64,000 nt of DNA from Niabella drilacis. Lineage in GTDB: Bacteria > Bacteroidota > Bacteroidia > Chitinophagales > Chitinophagaceae. Within the stretch, counting starts at the first letter, position 1; each line of letters opens with the position of its first letter. The position numbers and the translations under genes are program-made. The DNA lies in assembly GCF_900101395.1 (NCBI RefSeq), contig NZ_FMZO01000006.1:186001-250000 (forward strand), in the 5' to 3' direction. Positions 1 to 8,729 of the stretch are shown in pieces. The notes under the pieces were generated by a model, which did no database searches, was not told the origin of the DNA, and was given only the letters and a program-made list of their open reading frames with translations.

Positions 1-431
1 TCATCGCGGTACAGCCCCTCCGCAATACCCCGTTTTATATTTTCCACGATTATTTCATAAAGAAACTCGTTCTTGTAGTCGACAAATCTTTTATACGCCC
101 TGGGATGATACTTTTTAAGATCATGTATCAATACAGGGTTCATATTCCTGAAGAGTTCAGAGGTTTGTCCAATGGCCAGGAATCCCTCTTGTATGGCGTT
201 ATCAGAGATCTGGTGAAAAGTTCTGCAGTGTGTGCCGTTATCGATCAATACCTGCTCGATGGCGTCCCCTACCAGCTGATCCTTATCGGTATAATACTGG
301 TAGATCGTTTTTTTACTGCTGCCTACCGCCGAAGCGATATCATCCATGCTTACACTGCGCGCACCATACTGCATAAAGAGCTGTAATGCCTGGTTGCGGA
401 TGTGGCTCTTATTTTCGTTTTCGTCTTCCAT
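1..431 (-). CDS. TetR/AcrR-family transcriptional regulator, C-terminus cut by window edge
   Basis: Reading the minus strand from the ATG at 431 gives an open frame of 143 codons that runs off the left edge. The N-terminus has the TetR helix-turn-helix layout: an IRNQALQLFMQYGARSVSMD segment, then DDIASAVGSSKKTIYQYY (about residues 32-49), the typical recognition helix followed by the YxYF-like turn. The rest (FHQISDNAIQEGFLAIGQTS onward) is the variable ligand-binding domain, so the inducer cannot be predicted. Family members repress efflux or membrane genes and usually their own promoter. A perfect 9-bp inverted repeat 19 bp upstream of the start supports autorepression. The regulated partner genes probably lie left of the window. 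Confidence 0.9.
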   Translation of the reverse strand, partial: MEDENENKSHIRNQALQLFMQYGARSVSMDDIASAVGSSKKTIYQYYTDKDQLVGDAIEQVLIDNGTHCRTFHQISDNAIQEGFLAIGQTSELFRNMNPVLIHDLKKYHPRAYKRFVDYKNEFLYEIIVENIKRGIAEGLYRD

Positions 432-449
432 TTTACCAGGCGAAACTAT

Positions 450-477
450 GGAAACTTTTTGAACTATTAAAGTTTCC
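450..477. promoter_or_regulatory. Inverted-repeat operator upstream of the TetR gene
   Basis: GGAAACTTT (450-458) and AAAGTTTCC (469-477) are perfect inverted arms separated by 10 bases. The element lies 19 bp upstream of the TetR start, where a TetR dimer site would be expected. Binding by this regulator is inference. Confidence 0.6.
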
Positions 478-613
478 AACGTTTTTTCCCGAAAAACTTA
501 ACCGAAGTTATCCTCACACGGCGTTATTCAATTACCCATACCGGTGAACGGTTCTTTTTTACCGGTGAACTGCCTAAAAGCGCTACTCAACCGAACTTAC
601 TGTCAAAAACGTT

Positions 614-621
614 TATTTTTG
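614..621 (+). promoter_or_regulatory. Promoter -7 box (TAnnTTTG) for the DUF502 gene
   Basis: TATTTTTG matches the Bacteroidota consensus TAnnTTTG. It ends 9 bases before the ATG at 631, so transcription would start only a few bases before the codon. This favours the ATG at 631 over in-frame starts further upstream. Confidence 0.5.
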
Positions 622-630
622 CCGGATATT

Positions 631-1239
631 ATGGCTACCGTGCATCATAAAAAAGAAGATCGCCTGCTAAAGAGATTATTCCGTTATTTTCTTCAGGGGC
701 TGATCATCCTGGCTCCTATCACCATCACGATCTATATCCTGTACCAGCTTTTCAATTGGGTCGACAACCTGCTGCGCCCGGTCATGGTCATACCCGGACT
801 GGGCTTTTTGACCATTATCCTGTTTGTATTGTTCATCGGCTGGATCAGCTCTTCGCTCATTATGGAAGCAGTGATCAGTTTTTTTGACCACTGGCTCGAG
901 CGCACACCCGGCATCAAGCTGCTTTATACCTCCATCAAAGATTTTTTTCGTGCTTTTGCCGGTGATAAAAAAAAATTCACCAAGCCGGTATTGGCCAACA
1001 TCTTTGACCGGGATATCTGGATCGTTGGTTTTATTACAGATGAGGAAATGACCAAATTGAACCTGGGTGCAGATATGGTGGGGGTATATGTGCCGCAGGC
1101 TTACAACTTTGCGGGGCAACTCTATATTTTGCCCAGGAACCGGGTACAGCTGATCGATGCCATATCCCCCGGCGATGCGATGAAGTATACGGTAACCGGC
1201 GGAGTGGTGGAAATGGAACAGCAGCAGCCTGCCCCGTAA
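631..1239 (+). CDS. DUF502 family membrane protein
   Basis: A 202-residue protein of the DUF502 family (function unknown, widespread in bacteria and plants, where a homologue is the COV/LCV protein). Two hydrophobic membrane segments are visible near residues 15-40 (GLIILAPITITIYILYQLF) and 55-75 (GFLTIILFVLFIGWISSSLI). These are followed by the conserved ERTPGIKLLYTSIKDFF block and a soluble C-terminal domain with PRNRVQLID and MKYTVTGG. An upstream in-frame start at 544 would add 29 residues lacking family similarity and would precede the promoter box at 614, so the ATG at 631 is chosen. The next gene begins 46 bases later and may be cotranscribed. Confidence 0.85.
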   Translation: MATVHHKKEDRLLKRLFRYFLQGLIILAPITITIYILYQLFNWVDNLLRPVMVIPGLGFLTIILFVLFIGWISSSLIMEAVISFFDHWLERTPGIKLLYTSIKDFFRAFAGDKKKFTKPVLANIFDRDIWIVGFITDEEMTKLNLGADMVGVYVPQAYNFAGQLYILPRNRVQLIDAISPGDAMKYTVTGGVVEMEQQQPAP

Positions 1240-1285
1240 ACACAGCAGACAAGACCAGCAATCATAAATCAGCTTTAAATTCGTT

Positions 1286-2506
1286 ATGTCGATCATCAAA
1301 CCTTTTCCTGCCCTGCGCCCGCAAAAAGCAATCGCTTCCAGGGTAGCTTCCAGGCCCTACGACGTACTAAACAGCTCCGAAGCCCGGGAGGCCGTTAAAA
1401 ACAACCCCTGCTCGTTTTTGCATATCACAAAAGCAGAAGTAGACCTGCCGCCCGGTACCGATACCCATAGCCCGGCCGTTTATAAAAAGGCCAGCGAAAA
1501 TTTACAGGCGTTCCGGCAAAAAGAGCTCCTTTTTCAAGAGGCCAGGCCCTGTTATTATATTTACCGGCTTATTATGAACGGCCGCAGTCAAACCGGGCTG
1601 GTGGCCGCATCCGCAGTGGCTGACTATGAGAACAATCTTATTAAAAAACATGAGCTTACCCGCCCCGAAAAAGAGCAGGACCGCATTGATCATATGAAGG
1701 CAACAGGAGCCCAAACGGGCAAAGTATTCCTGGCCTGTAATAATGTAGCCGAACTGGATGCCCTCATCAGCAGCTGGAAGAACCGGCATGAACCGGAATA
1801 CGATTTTACCGCGGAAGACGGCGTTCAGCATACGGTTTGGGTGGTGGATGAAGATATTGAGCTGGAACAGATCACCCGGCTGTTTCAGGAAAAAGTTCCG
1901 GCCACCTATATTGCAGACGGGCACCATCGTGCCGCTTCTGCCGCAAAAGTGCGCCAGGCCATGCCCCAAAACAGCGAAGCCGCCTGGTTCCTTACGGTTA
2001 TTTTTCCGGCAGCCGAACTGTCTATCCTCGATTATAACCGGGTTGTAACCGACCTCAACGGGTATACCACCGGTGATTTTATTGCAGCCCTGCATGAAGA
2101 CTTTGAGATCACCGCCTCCGAACATCCGGTAAAACCAGCACAGCTGCACGAGTTTGGCATGTACCTCGAGCATAAATGGTACCTGCTGAGATGCCGGCCG
2201 GACACTTATACCGAAGATCCGATCGGGATCCTGGACGTATCCATCCTTACAGAAAATGTGCTGGATAAATTATTGGGCATTAAAGACCAGCGTACCGACA
2301 AGCGCATCGATTTTGTGGGCGGCATCCGGGGTATCGGCGAACTGGAGAAACGGGTGAACAGCGGGGAAATGAAAGTGGCCTTTAGTCTTTACCCCGTTAC
2401 CATTCAACAGTTGTTCGACATTGCAGACAGCGGCCAGGTAATGCCTCCCAAAAGCACCTGGTTTGAGCCCAAGTTGCGGGATGGGTTGCTGACACATTTG
2501 TTGTAA
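1286..2506 (+). CDS. DUF1015 family protein (ParB-like fold suspected)
   Basis: A full-length 406-residue DUF1015 (PF06245) protein: N-terminal IKPFPALRPQ and SRPYDVLNSSEAREAV, a central DGVQHTVWVV, the hallmark YIADGHHRAASA at about residues 207-218, and a C-terminal block DFVGGIRGIGELE. The family is abundant in Bacteroidota and Firmicutes but not firmly characterised. The DGHHR motif resembles the nucleotide-binding motif of ParB-like free-serine kinases (SerK), and DUF1015 genes often lie near serine-biosynthesis genes in other genomes. A role in serine metabolism is therefore a reasonable but unproven guess, and no serine genes lie beside it here. It is cytoplasmic, with no signal peptide. 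Confidence 0.8.
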   Translation: MSIIKPFPALRPQKAIASRVASRPYDVLNSSEAREAVKNNPCSFLHITKAEVDLPPGTDTHSPAVYKKASENLQAFRQKELLFQEARPCYYIYRLIMNGRSQTGLVAASAVADYENNLIKKHELTRPEKEQDRIDHMKATGAQTGKVFLACNNVAELDALISSWKNRHEPEYDFTAEDGVQHTVWVVDEDIELEQITRLFQEKVPATYIADGHHRAASAAKVRQAMPQNSEAAWFLTVIFPAAELSILDYNRVVTDLNGYTTGDFIAALHEDFEITASEHPVKPAQLHEFGMYLEHKWYLLRCRPDTYTEDPIGILDVSILTENVLDKLLGIKDQRTDKRIDFVGGIRGIGELEKRVNSGEMKVAFSLYPVTIQQLFDIADSGQVMPPKSTWFEPKLRDGLLTHLL

Positions 2507-2678
2507 CGGCCCCGGGTCAGCGCCTGGCCCTTGAAGAGGATCACTAAATATAATGAGCGCTTTAGCTTTACGTTTAAAGTGGTTGATTCCCCAGGGGGCA
2601 GGGCCCCACGTTCAACCTTCCAGGCCAGGGCACGGTTTTACATGCAATACACCCTTCCGTGATGACCGCCCGGATATA

Positions 2679-2686
2679 TAATTTTG
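2679..2686 (+). promoter_or_regulatory. Promoter -7 box (TAnnTTTG) before the S26-like gene
   Basis: TAATTTTG matches TAnnTTTG exactly, 13 bases before the ATG at 2700. It supports that the downstream gene is, or was, transcribed on its own. Confidence 0.4.
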
Positions 2687-2693
2687 ATCAGGG

Positions 2694-3465
2694 GTGCGGA
2701 TGGCTGGCATTCTATTCCTGTTCGGCATTACCGGCCGGGCACTGTTCTTTTATGGACTATTGAGTTTAGTGGTCTTGCTCCTGGCATTAAGAATATACAT
2801 CATTATAGACGGAATAAAGCATGTCCGGCGCCAGAAAGCGTATGTGCTGAAGCCATATAATACATGGTACTGCTATCTGGCACTTATAGCCATTGCACTT
2901 ACAGCATTGTTTTTTTATGACACCAGCGCGGTTATAGGGATACAAAGCTTTAAAATCCCCTCCGATCCAAATGAACCGACGGTCCGGCAAGGGGATTTTG
3001 TTGTGGCCGATACAAAGGCATATAAAAATAAGACTCCGGATTATGGAGACATCATCATTTTTACGCATACCGATGGCCAGACCTATACATACCGGATCGT
3101 TGGCCTCCCCAATGACAACCTAACACTAAAGAACAATGTGGTAAACGGAAAGTCGGGCCAAACCATCTATATGAAAGACGCCTGGTTTAACGGGATACCG
3201 GTTATTGAAACAGGGGAAATTCTTCCAAATGGCCACAGACATCAGGTTTATCTGTTTAAAGGCTTTTTATTTATGATTCCAGGCAAAACAATTAGTGTCC
3301 ATTGTCAACGCTGAAGACTATCCGAATATGCGTTATAACCCTGAACTTGATTGCATAGATGCTTTTTTAGTGCACGGGGGATCGTCTACTATATTCGCAC
3401 ATATCAAAGGCGACAGCCTTAAAACATTTGCAAGCGTTCATAATGACAATTATAGAACGGTATAA
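2694..3465 (+). pseudogene. Signal peptidase I-like (S26) membrane protein, frameshifted and without catalytic residues
   Basis: Two N-terminal membrane segments (about residues 5-40 and 60-80) are followed by an S26-like domain: SFKIPSDPNEPTV, then GDIIIFTHTDG and TYTYRIVGLPNDNL. In active signal peptidases these read as an IPSxSMxPT box holding the catalytic Ser and a YVKRVIGLPGD box holding the catalytic Lys. Here the Ser position is Pro and the Lys position is Tyr, so peptidase activity is not expected. The first frame stops at 3314, but the +1 frame reads on without a stop to 3465 (VSIVNAEDYPNMRYNPELD and beyond). Skipping one A of the AAAA run at 3285-3288 joins the two cleanly. This is a real frameshift, a sequencing slip, or (less likely) programmed slippage. 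Start is GTG 2694 or ATG 2700. Confidence 0.6.
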
Positions 3466-3625
3466 GAACTTCGATCCTTTAGGAGAATATTAAAAAATAA
3501 AAGCACACAACTACCACCCTTTGCGCTATTTTTACGTCCTGTAAGAGCGCTTTCGGCTTATTTTTTGCTAAATATGCAGAAAAGCAGTAAAATACACTGT
3601 TAATCAGTTACTTAAAAAATAGAAA

Positions 3626-4642
3626 ATGAAGCAAATCTTTACCGCGGGCCTTTTTTTAATGGGAACCGTTATGGCATTCGGGCAGGACCAGATCGCAACC
3701 ATGCGCGAAAATGCCCGGAAATTTATGATGTCCGGAGATATGGAGAACGCCGTTCTGGTGTTGAATAAAGCTGCGCAAACAGATAAGAACAATATAGATG
3801 TTCAGAAGGACCTGGCTCTTGCCTATTATTATAAAAAGGATTACACCAAGGGGCTGGAGATTGTTAAGCCGCTGCTCGCATCCGAAAAAGCCGATGTAGC
3901 AACCTACCAGCTTGCAGGCACGCTTTACCGGGGTACCGATAACGGCAAGGAAGCGGAAAAGATCTATAAGAACGCTATTGAAAAGTTTCCTAAACAGGGG
4001 CCGCTTTACAGCGAATATGGCGAAGTGCTGGAAGTTATGAAAAACGGATCGGCTGCCATCAGCATGTGGGAAAAAGGCATGGAAATGGCGCCCTCCTATA
4101 GCGGAAATTATTACAACGCTGCCATTTATTATTTTAAGCAGCCCGAAGGAAAGATCTGGGCGATCCTGTATGGAGAGATCTATGCCAATATGGAAAGCCT
4201 GAACCCCAAATCCGCCAATATCAAAAAAATGGTACTGGATGCTTATAAAGACCTGTTCTCCGGCAATCTTTCACAAATGGCGTCCAACACAAAAAATGAA
4301 TTTGCCAAAGCGGTTCTGGAAACCTTTGCCCGCCAATCAGGTATCACCGCACAGGGGCTTACCCCCGAAACACTGGCCATGATCCGCACCCGTTTTGTCC
4401 TGGACTGGATCAACAACTACAATAAGAAATTCCCCTACCGGTTATTTGAGTACCATCAGCAGCTGATGCGCGATGGTATTTTTGATGCCTACAACCAGTG
4501 GATGTTTGGACCGGCTAATAACCAGTCTGCTTTTGAAACATGGGCCAGCAGCAACAAAGCGGTTTATGATAAGTTTACGGAATTTCACAAATCCAGGATC
4601 TTTAAAATGCCGGCCGGGCAGGTTTATTCGAACCGGAAATAA
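3626..4642 (+). CDS. Secreted tetratricopeptide-repeat protein
   Basis: 338 residues. A signal peptide of about 20 residues (MKQIFTAGLFLMGTVMAFGQ) directs export, probably to the periplasm. At least three TPR-like helical pairs follow (about residues 25-160: NARKFMMSGDMENAVLVLNK, DLALAYYYKKDYTKGLEIVK, YKNAIEKFP). The C-terminal half is helical and unlike any family I recognise. TPR domains mediate protein-protein contacts, and no enzymatic function can be read. It stands alone between the S26-like remnant and the acyl-CoA synthetase gene and is closed by a strong terminator at 4663. Confidence 0.75.
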   Translation: MKQIFTAGLFLMGTVMAFGQDQIATMRENARKFMMSGDMENAVLVLNKAAQTDKNNIDVQKDLALAYYYKKDYTKGLEIVKPLLASEKADVATYQLAGTLYRGTDNGKEAEKIYKNAIEKFPKQGPLYSEYGEVLEVMKNGSAAISMWEKGMEMAPSYSGNYYNAAIYYFKQPEGKIWAILYGEIYANMESLNPKSANIKKMVLDAYKDLFSGNLSQMASNTKNEFAKAVLETFARQSGITAQGLTPETLAMIRTRFVLDWINNYNKKFPYRLFEYHQQLMRDGIFDAYNQWMFGPANNQSAFETWASSNKAVYDKFTEFHKSRIFKMPAGQVYSNRK

Positions 4643-4662
4643 TCTTTCTGTCTGAAATAATA

Positions 4663-4690
4663 AAAACCACTTCCTCATCGAAGTGGTTTT
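4663..4690 (+). terminator. Intrinsic terminator after the TPR gene
   Basis: AAAACCACTTC (4663-4673) pairs perfectly with GAAGTGGTTTT (4680-4690) around a 6-base loop, followed by a T-rich tract (TTATTT). Confidence 0.85.
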
Positions 4691-4742
4691 TTATTTAGCA
4701 GATTTTTATTAAATTGTAGGTTGGAACTTTAAATTATAACGA

Positions 4743-6521
4743 ATGAATTTTCCTGCTTACAGATTGTTTGACGCAATTCCCCATCAGCTAAAGCAGTTTC
4801 CAAAACCGGACATGCTTAATGCAAAGATCAATGGCACCTGGAAGTCTTTTTCCACAGAAGAAGTGGGCAGCACGGTAAACCAGCTGTCGCTGGGGCTTAT
4901 CGCCAAAGGTGTCAGCGGCAAAGATCTGTCTGCGGAAGAAAGTGATAAGATCGCGATCATCAGCCAGAACCGGCCGGAGTGGGTATTCACCGATCTTGCG
5001 GTACAGCAAACGGGCGCCATACTGATCCCGATTTACCCAACCACCAACCCGCATGAGCTGGAATTTATCCTCAATGAATCGCAGGCAAAATTCATATTTG
5101 TAAGCAACCAGGAATTGCTGGAGAAAGTGCGCTCAATCAAAAGCGACTTCCTGCAGGGCATCTACACCTTTGACCGGGTTGAAGGGGCCCCTCATTATTC
5201 CGAACTCTTTGTGCCGCTTACAGAAGCATCCGAAGCACAGCTGGCCGCTGTTAAAGCAACGATCAGTCCCCGGCATACGGCCACCATTATTTATACTTCG
5301 GGCACTACCGGAACCCCCAAGGGCGTTATGCTGAGCCATGAGAACATTGTAAGTAATGTCTATTTTTCAAAGGCCAGTTTTCCGTTTGAAGACCAGCCCC
5401 AGACCAGGGCATTAAGTTTTTTACCGCTCAATCATATCTTCGAAAAAGCGATCACCTATATCTATCTTTTCAGCGGCATCGGCATCTATTATGCAGAAAG
5501 CCTGGAGACCATTGCCGATAACCTGAGGGAGATCAAACCCGATGGTTTTACGACCGTTCCGCGGCTGCTGGAAAAGGTATACGAAAAGATCATGCTTAAA
5601 GGCAAGGAGCTGACCGGCATAAAAAAAGCCCTTTTTTACTGGAGCGTTAACATGGGTACCCATTATGACAACCGGATCAACAGGGGGGCTTTTTATAACT
5701 GGAAGCTTACTATAGCCCGGAAGCTGGTGTTCAGCAAATGGCGCGAGGCCCTGGGTGGAAATATTAAATTCATTATAACCGGCGGAGCCGCAGCCCCCGA
5801 AAAACTGTTGCGTATTTTTAACGCGGCGGGGATCCCTGTTTTTGAAGGATACGGGCCCACGGAACACAGCCCGGTGATCTGCGTTAACCGCAAAAAAGAC
5901 AACTACATAGGAGCCGTTGGTCCCGCAATTGAAGGAATAGAGGTCCAACTTGCAGAAGACGGGGAAATACTTGCCAAAAGCTGCTGCGTAATGCAGGGGT
6001 ACTATAAGCACCCGGAATTAACTGCCGAGGTGATCAAAGACGGGTGGCTCTGCACAGGTGATATTGGCGAGTGGATCGGGGGGCGCTACCTGAAAATCAC
6101 TGATCGTAAAAAGGAACTATTTAAAACCAGTGGCGGTAAATATGTGGCCCCGCAACCGATCGAAAACAAAATGAAGGAAAGCAAGTTTATTGAACAGATC
6201 ATGGTCGTGGGTAATGATAAAAAGTTTGTAAGCGCCCTGATCGTTCCCTCTTTCTATGCTGTAAAGGACTGGATGCAGGAACAGAAAATTGAAATCGGCA
6301 GCAATGAGGAGATCGCAAAAAACCCGAAAGTGCAGGACCTCTTCCGCTCGGTCATTGATCATCACAACACCAACTTCAACCATATCGAGCAGATCAAGAA
6401 ATTTGCATTGCTTCCGCAGGAGTGGAGCGTGGACACCGGTGAAATGACTCCCAAGCTCAGCCTGAAGCGAAAGGTGATCCTCGAAAAGTTCAGGAAGGAG
6501 ATCGAGGATATTTATCGTTAA
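4743..6521 (+). CDS. Long-chain fatty acid-CoA ligase (AMP-binding)
   Basis: A 592-residue ANL-superfamily adenylating enzyme of the FadD15 type. It activates long-chain fatty acids to acyl-AMP and then acyl-CoA, for beta-oxidation or lipid remodelling, probably at the inner face of the membrane. Visible motifs: P-loop YTSGTTGTPKGVMLSH (about 182-197), LSFLPLNHIFE, GYGPTEHSPVIC (about 369-380), and the C-terminal hinge/catalytic block TDRKKELFKTSGGKYVAP (about 455-472). Length matches bacterial long-chain ligases (about 590-600). The gene is monocistronic. The chain-length specificity is inferred from family resemblance only. Confidence 0.92.
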   Translation: MNFPAYRLFDAIPHQLKQFPKPDMLNAKINGTWKSFSTEEVGSTVNQLSLGLIAKGVSGKDLSAEESDKIAIISQNRPEWVFTDLAVQQTGAILIPIYPTTNPHELEFILNESQAKFIFVSNQELLEKVRSIKSDFLQGIYTFDRVEGAPHYSELFVPLTEASEAQLAAVKATISPRHTATIIYTSGTTGTPKGVMLSHENIVSNVYFSKASFPFEDQPQTRALSFLPLNHIFEKAITYIYLFSGIGIYYAESLETIADNLREIKPDGFTTVPRLLEKVYEKIMLKGKELTGIKKALFYWSVNMGTHYDNRINRGAFYNWKLTIARKLVFSKWREALGGNIKFIITGGAAAPEKLLRIFNAAGIPVFEGYGPTEHSPVICVNRKKDNYIGAVGPAIEGIEVQLAEDGEILAKSCCVMQGYYKHPELTAEVIKDGWLCTGDIGEWIGGRYLKITDRKKELFKTSGGKYVAPQPIENKMKESKFIEQIMVVGNDKKFVSALIVPSFYAVKDWMQEQKIEIGSNEEIAKNPKVQDLFRSVIDHHNTNFNHIEQIKKFALLPQEWSVDTGEMTPKLSLKRKVILEKFRKEIEDIYR

Positions 6522-6929
6522 TTCCGGCCTGCAGATAAACCGGCCTCCGATATTGTTATGGAAACATCAGGAATCAATCATAATTTACGCCCTTCATATA
6601 TACAAAAGAAACCATGGCAAACGTACCTAATTGAGGTGAAAATGAGTAGGAATATCACGTTCAAACAATTGTAAGTGCCTGTATTTGTAAAAACTTGTTT
6701 ATCAGTAATTTCGGAACTTATAGGAGCGCGCCGCGTGAAATTTGTCAGCATCAAACCCAAGGGCACTTGCAGAGTCCCGTTTATCCACGTGGCACAATTG
6801 CAATAACCACATCCTCCCCCTAAATCAATCATTGCTAAAATGAAATGCGTTTGCCCGATACAAGAAAGGGCTTTATCGACAAATAAATTCATTTTATGTA
6901 ATTTTATAGTGCAAAAAAGCATCTATAGA
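6522..6929. other. Intergenic stretch without convincing gene
   Basis: Between the acyl-CoA ligase and the DUF433 gene. A minus-strand open frame covers much of it (6578-6922; Cys-rich GGGCGYCNCATW near the middle), but it has no recognisable domain, start context or promoter. It may be debris of a decayed short protein. Confidence 0.4.
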
Positions 6930-7157
6930 ATGGATTATAAGAAATACATAGAATCTAACGCTTCGGTTATGCTCGGAAAACCTGTCATAAAAGGCACCAG
7001 ACTTACAGTAGAACTGATCCTACAAAAACTGGCAGAAGGCGCTACGATTCCTCAATTACTGGAAGCTTACCCTTCACTTAAACAGGAAGATATTTTGGCC
7101 GTCCTGGCCTATGCTTCGGATGTCATTTCTAACGAAACTATCATTGCGGTTGCATGA
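6930..7157 (+). CDS. DUF433 antitoxin (VapB45-like)
   Basis: A 75-residue DUF433 (PF04255) protein containing the family signature MLGKPVIKGTRLTVELIL (about residues 12-29) and a helix-turn-helix region LAEGATIPQLLEAYPSLKQE. DUF433 proteins are DNA-binding antitoxins that pair with PIN-like DUF5615 toxins. The start at 6930 is chosen because the family begins just before the KPVI motif; an upstream in-frame start at 6840 would add 30 residues foreign to the family. The next frame begins with an ATGA overlap (7154), the usual toxin-antitoxin coupling, but that toxin is broken, so this antitoxin is probably an orphan. Confidence 0.85.
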   Translation: MDYKKYIESNASVMLGKPVIKGTRLTVELILQKLAEGATIPQLLEAYPSLKQEDILAVLAYASDVISNETIIAVA

Positions 7158-7327
7158 TCATTTTGGCTGATGAAAATATTCATTCTTTTATCATTCAAAC
7201 CTTGCGTCAGGAAGGAATGGAAGTTGTTTCAGTAAGCCAGCGCTCAAAAGGCATTAAAGATAGTGAAGTCATTAAATGAGCCTTAAAAATGAATGCTGAC
7301 CTGCAACAAAAAACTCCCGGAAAGTGA
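7154..7327 (+). pseudogene. Remnant of DUF5615 PIN-like toxin
   Basis: The frame overlaps the DUF433 stop codon by 4 bases (ATGA). It begins MIILADENIHSFIIQTLRQE, the characteristic DUF5615 N-terminus with the acidic ADEN motif, and continues to GIKDSEVIK before a TGA at 7277. Reading past that stop gives ALKMNADL, as expected for the family (EVLxLAxxxxAxLLTxDxDF). Similarity then ends abruptly at the terminator of the next operon, losing the second acidic TxDxDF motif. The toxin is thus inactivated twice, by a nonsense codon and by truncation to about half of the usual 110 residues. Confidence 0.8.
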
Positions 7328-7336
7328 ACCGGGAGT
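7313..7336 (-). terminator. Intrinsic terminator of the hexuronate operon
   Basis: ACTCCCGG (7313-7320) and CCGGGAGT (7329-7336) form a perfect stem with an 8-base loop. On the minus strand it is followed by a run of six T, placing it just after exuT. Confidence 0.85.
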
Positions 7337-7365
7337 CTGTTATGGATCGATTTTATTTTTATATA

Positions 7366-8727
7366 CTACAGGTCCGTAATGGGCTTGTATTTAGGTACCA
7401 ATGATTTCATAATGACCCATGCCACCAGGTAAGCAATAGCGCAAAAGCCAAAGATGATGGAATAGCCGGTTTCAATATGCCCCAGCCCCTTATAATAATC
7501 AAACAGTTTTCCGCTCACCAGTGAAACCACCACACCGCCGATCCCCCCGGCCATACCGCCGATACCCGTAACGGAAGCTACCGTTTTCTTGGGGAACATG
7601 TCCGAAACGGTTGTAAAGATATTGGCGCTCCATGCCTGATGCGCAGAGGCTCCGACACCGATCAGCAATACCGGTACCCAGTAACTGATATGCCCCAGGG
7701 GCTGAGCGAGCAACACCAGCAATGGAAACAATGCGATCAGGATCATAGCACGCATCCGTCCATCATAAGCATGGTATCCCTTTTTGATAAAATACATAGG
7801 GAACCATCCGCCGCCAATACTGCCCACCATCGTCATGCTGTATAAAACAAACAGCGGAAAAGCCAGGTCAGTACCTTCTAATCCATACTGCACTGCCAGG
7901 TATTTGGGCAGCCAGAATAAATAAAACCACCATACTCCGTCTGTCAGGAATTTACCGATGGCAAAAGACCAGGTTTGTTTATACCCCAACAGTTTGAACC
8001 AGGGCACCTTGGCACCTGGCACCGCAGCGGGGTTCACATTTTCATCCACATCGCTCTGGATATAGGCCAGCTCTTCTTTCGACAACCGCTTTTGCTTTTC
8101 CGGAATGTCGTAATAGTAGAACCAGAACAGCAGCCAGATAAAGCCAATGGCCCCAATGATAATAAATGTAGACTCCCAGCCCCAGTGACCTGCGATCCAG
8201 GGCACGGTCAGCGGGGCCAGGATCGCGCCCAGGTTGGTACCGGAATTAAAGATGCCGGTAGCCAGGGAGCGTTCTTTTTTGGGAAAGTACTCTGCGGTTG
8301 CTTTAATGGCAGCCGGGAAGTTACCGGCCTCTCCAAACCCCAGTACTGCCCGGGCCATCATAAACCCGATGATGGAAACCGGTACTGCTGCAATGCCAAA
8401 CCATCCCAGTACTGTATTGGATGCATGACCGATATTTACAGCTTCGGCATGCATAATGGCGCCAACCGACCAGATGATGAGCGCCCAGGCATAGCCCCAT
8501 TTCGTTCCCAGTTTGTCTACGATACGTCCGGCAAATAACATGGACAACGCATATACAAACTGGAATACCGCTGTTATATTTCCGTAGTCGGTATTGCTCC
8601 ACCCAAACTCACGTGTAAGCTCCGGCGCCAGTAAGCTTAGTACCTGCCGGTCCAGATAGTTGACCGTTGTCGCAAAGAATAACAATCCGCAGATCGTCCA
8701 CCTGTATTTTCCTATGGCTTTTTGCAT
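7366..8727 (-). CDS. exuT: Hexuronate transporter, MFS (ExuT-like)
   Basis: 453 residues with twelve predicted membrane segments, of the anion:cation symporter branch of the major facilitator superfamily. Signatures: NYLDRQVLSLLAPELTREFG after the first helix, FAGRIVDKLGTKWG (the loop 2-3 motif), and RAVLGFGEAGNFPAAIKATA in helix 4, all typical of ExuT/GudP transporters. It would import galacturonate, glucuronate or unsaturated uronates across the inner membrane by proton symport. It is the last gene of the catabolic operon, with only 2 bases after kdgA. Substrate assignment rests on family plus operon context. Confidence 0.88.
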   Translation of the reverse strand: MQKAIGKYRWTICGLLFFATTVNYLDRQVLSLLAPELTREFGWSNTDYGNITAVFQFVYALSMLFAGRIVDKLGTKWGYAWALIIWSVGAIMHAEAVNIGHASNTVLGWFGIAAVPVSIIGFMMARAVLGFGEAGNFPAAIKATAEYFPKKERSLATGIFNSGTNLGAILAPLTVPWIAGHWGWESTFIIIGAIGFIWLLFWFYYYDIPEKQKRLSKEELAYIQSDVDENVNPAAVPGAKVPWFKLLGYKQTWSFAIGKFLTDGVWWFYLFWLPKYLAVQYGLEGTDLAFPLFVLYSMTMVGSIGGGWFPMYFIKKGYHAYDGRMRAMILIALFPLLVLLAQPLGHISYWVPVLLIGVGASAHQAWSANIFTTVSDMFPKKTVASVTGIGGMAGGIGGVVVSLVSGKLFDYYKGLGHIETGYSIIFGFCAIAYLVAWVIMKSLVPKYKPITDL

Positions 8728-8729
8728 GC

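Noticed and set aside
676-1299. 207-residue minus-strand open frame
   Set aside because: Antisense to the DUF502 gene, which has membrane segments and a promoter box.
6578-6922. 114-residue minus-strand Cys-rich open frame
   Set aside because: No recognisable family, promoter or neighbour; kept only as a note in the intergenic entry.
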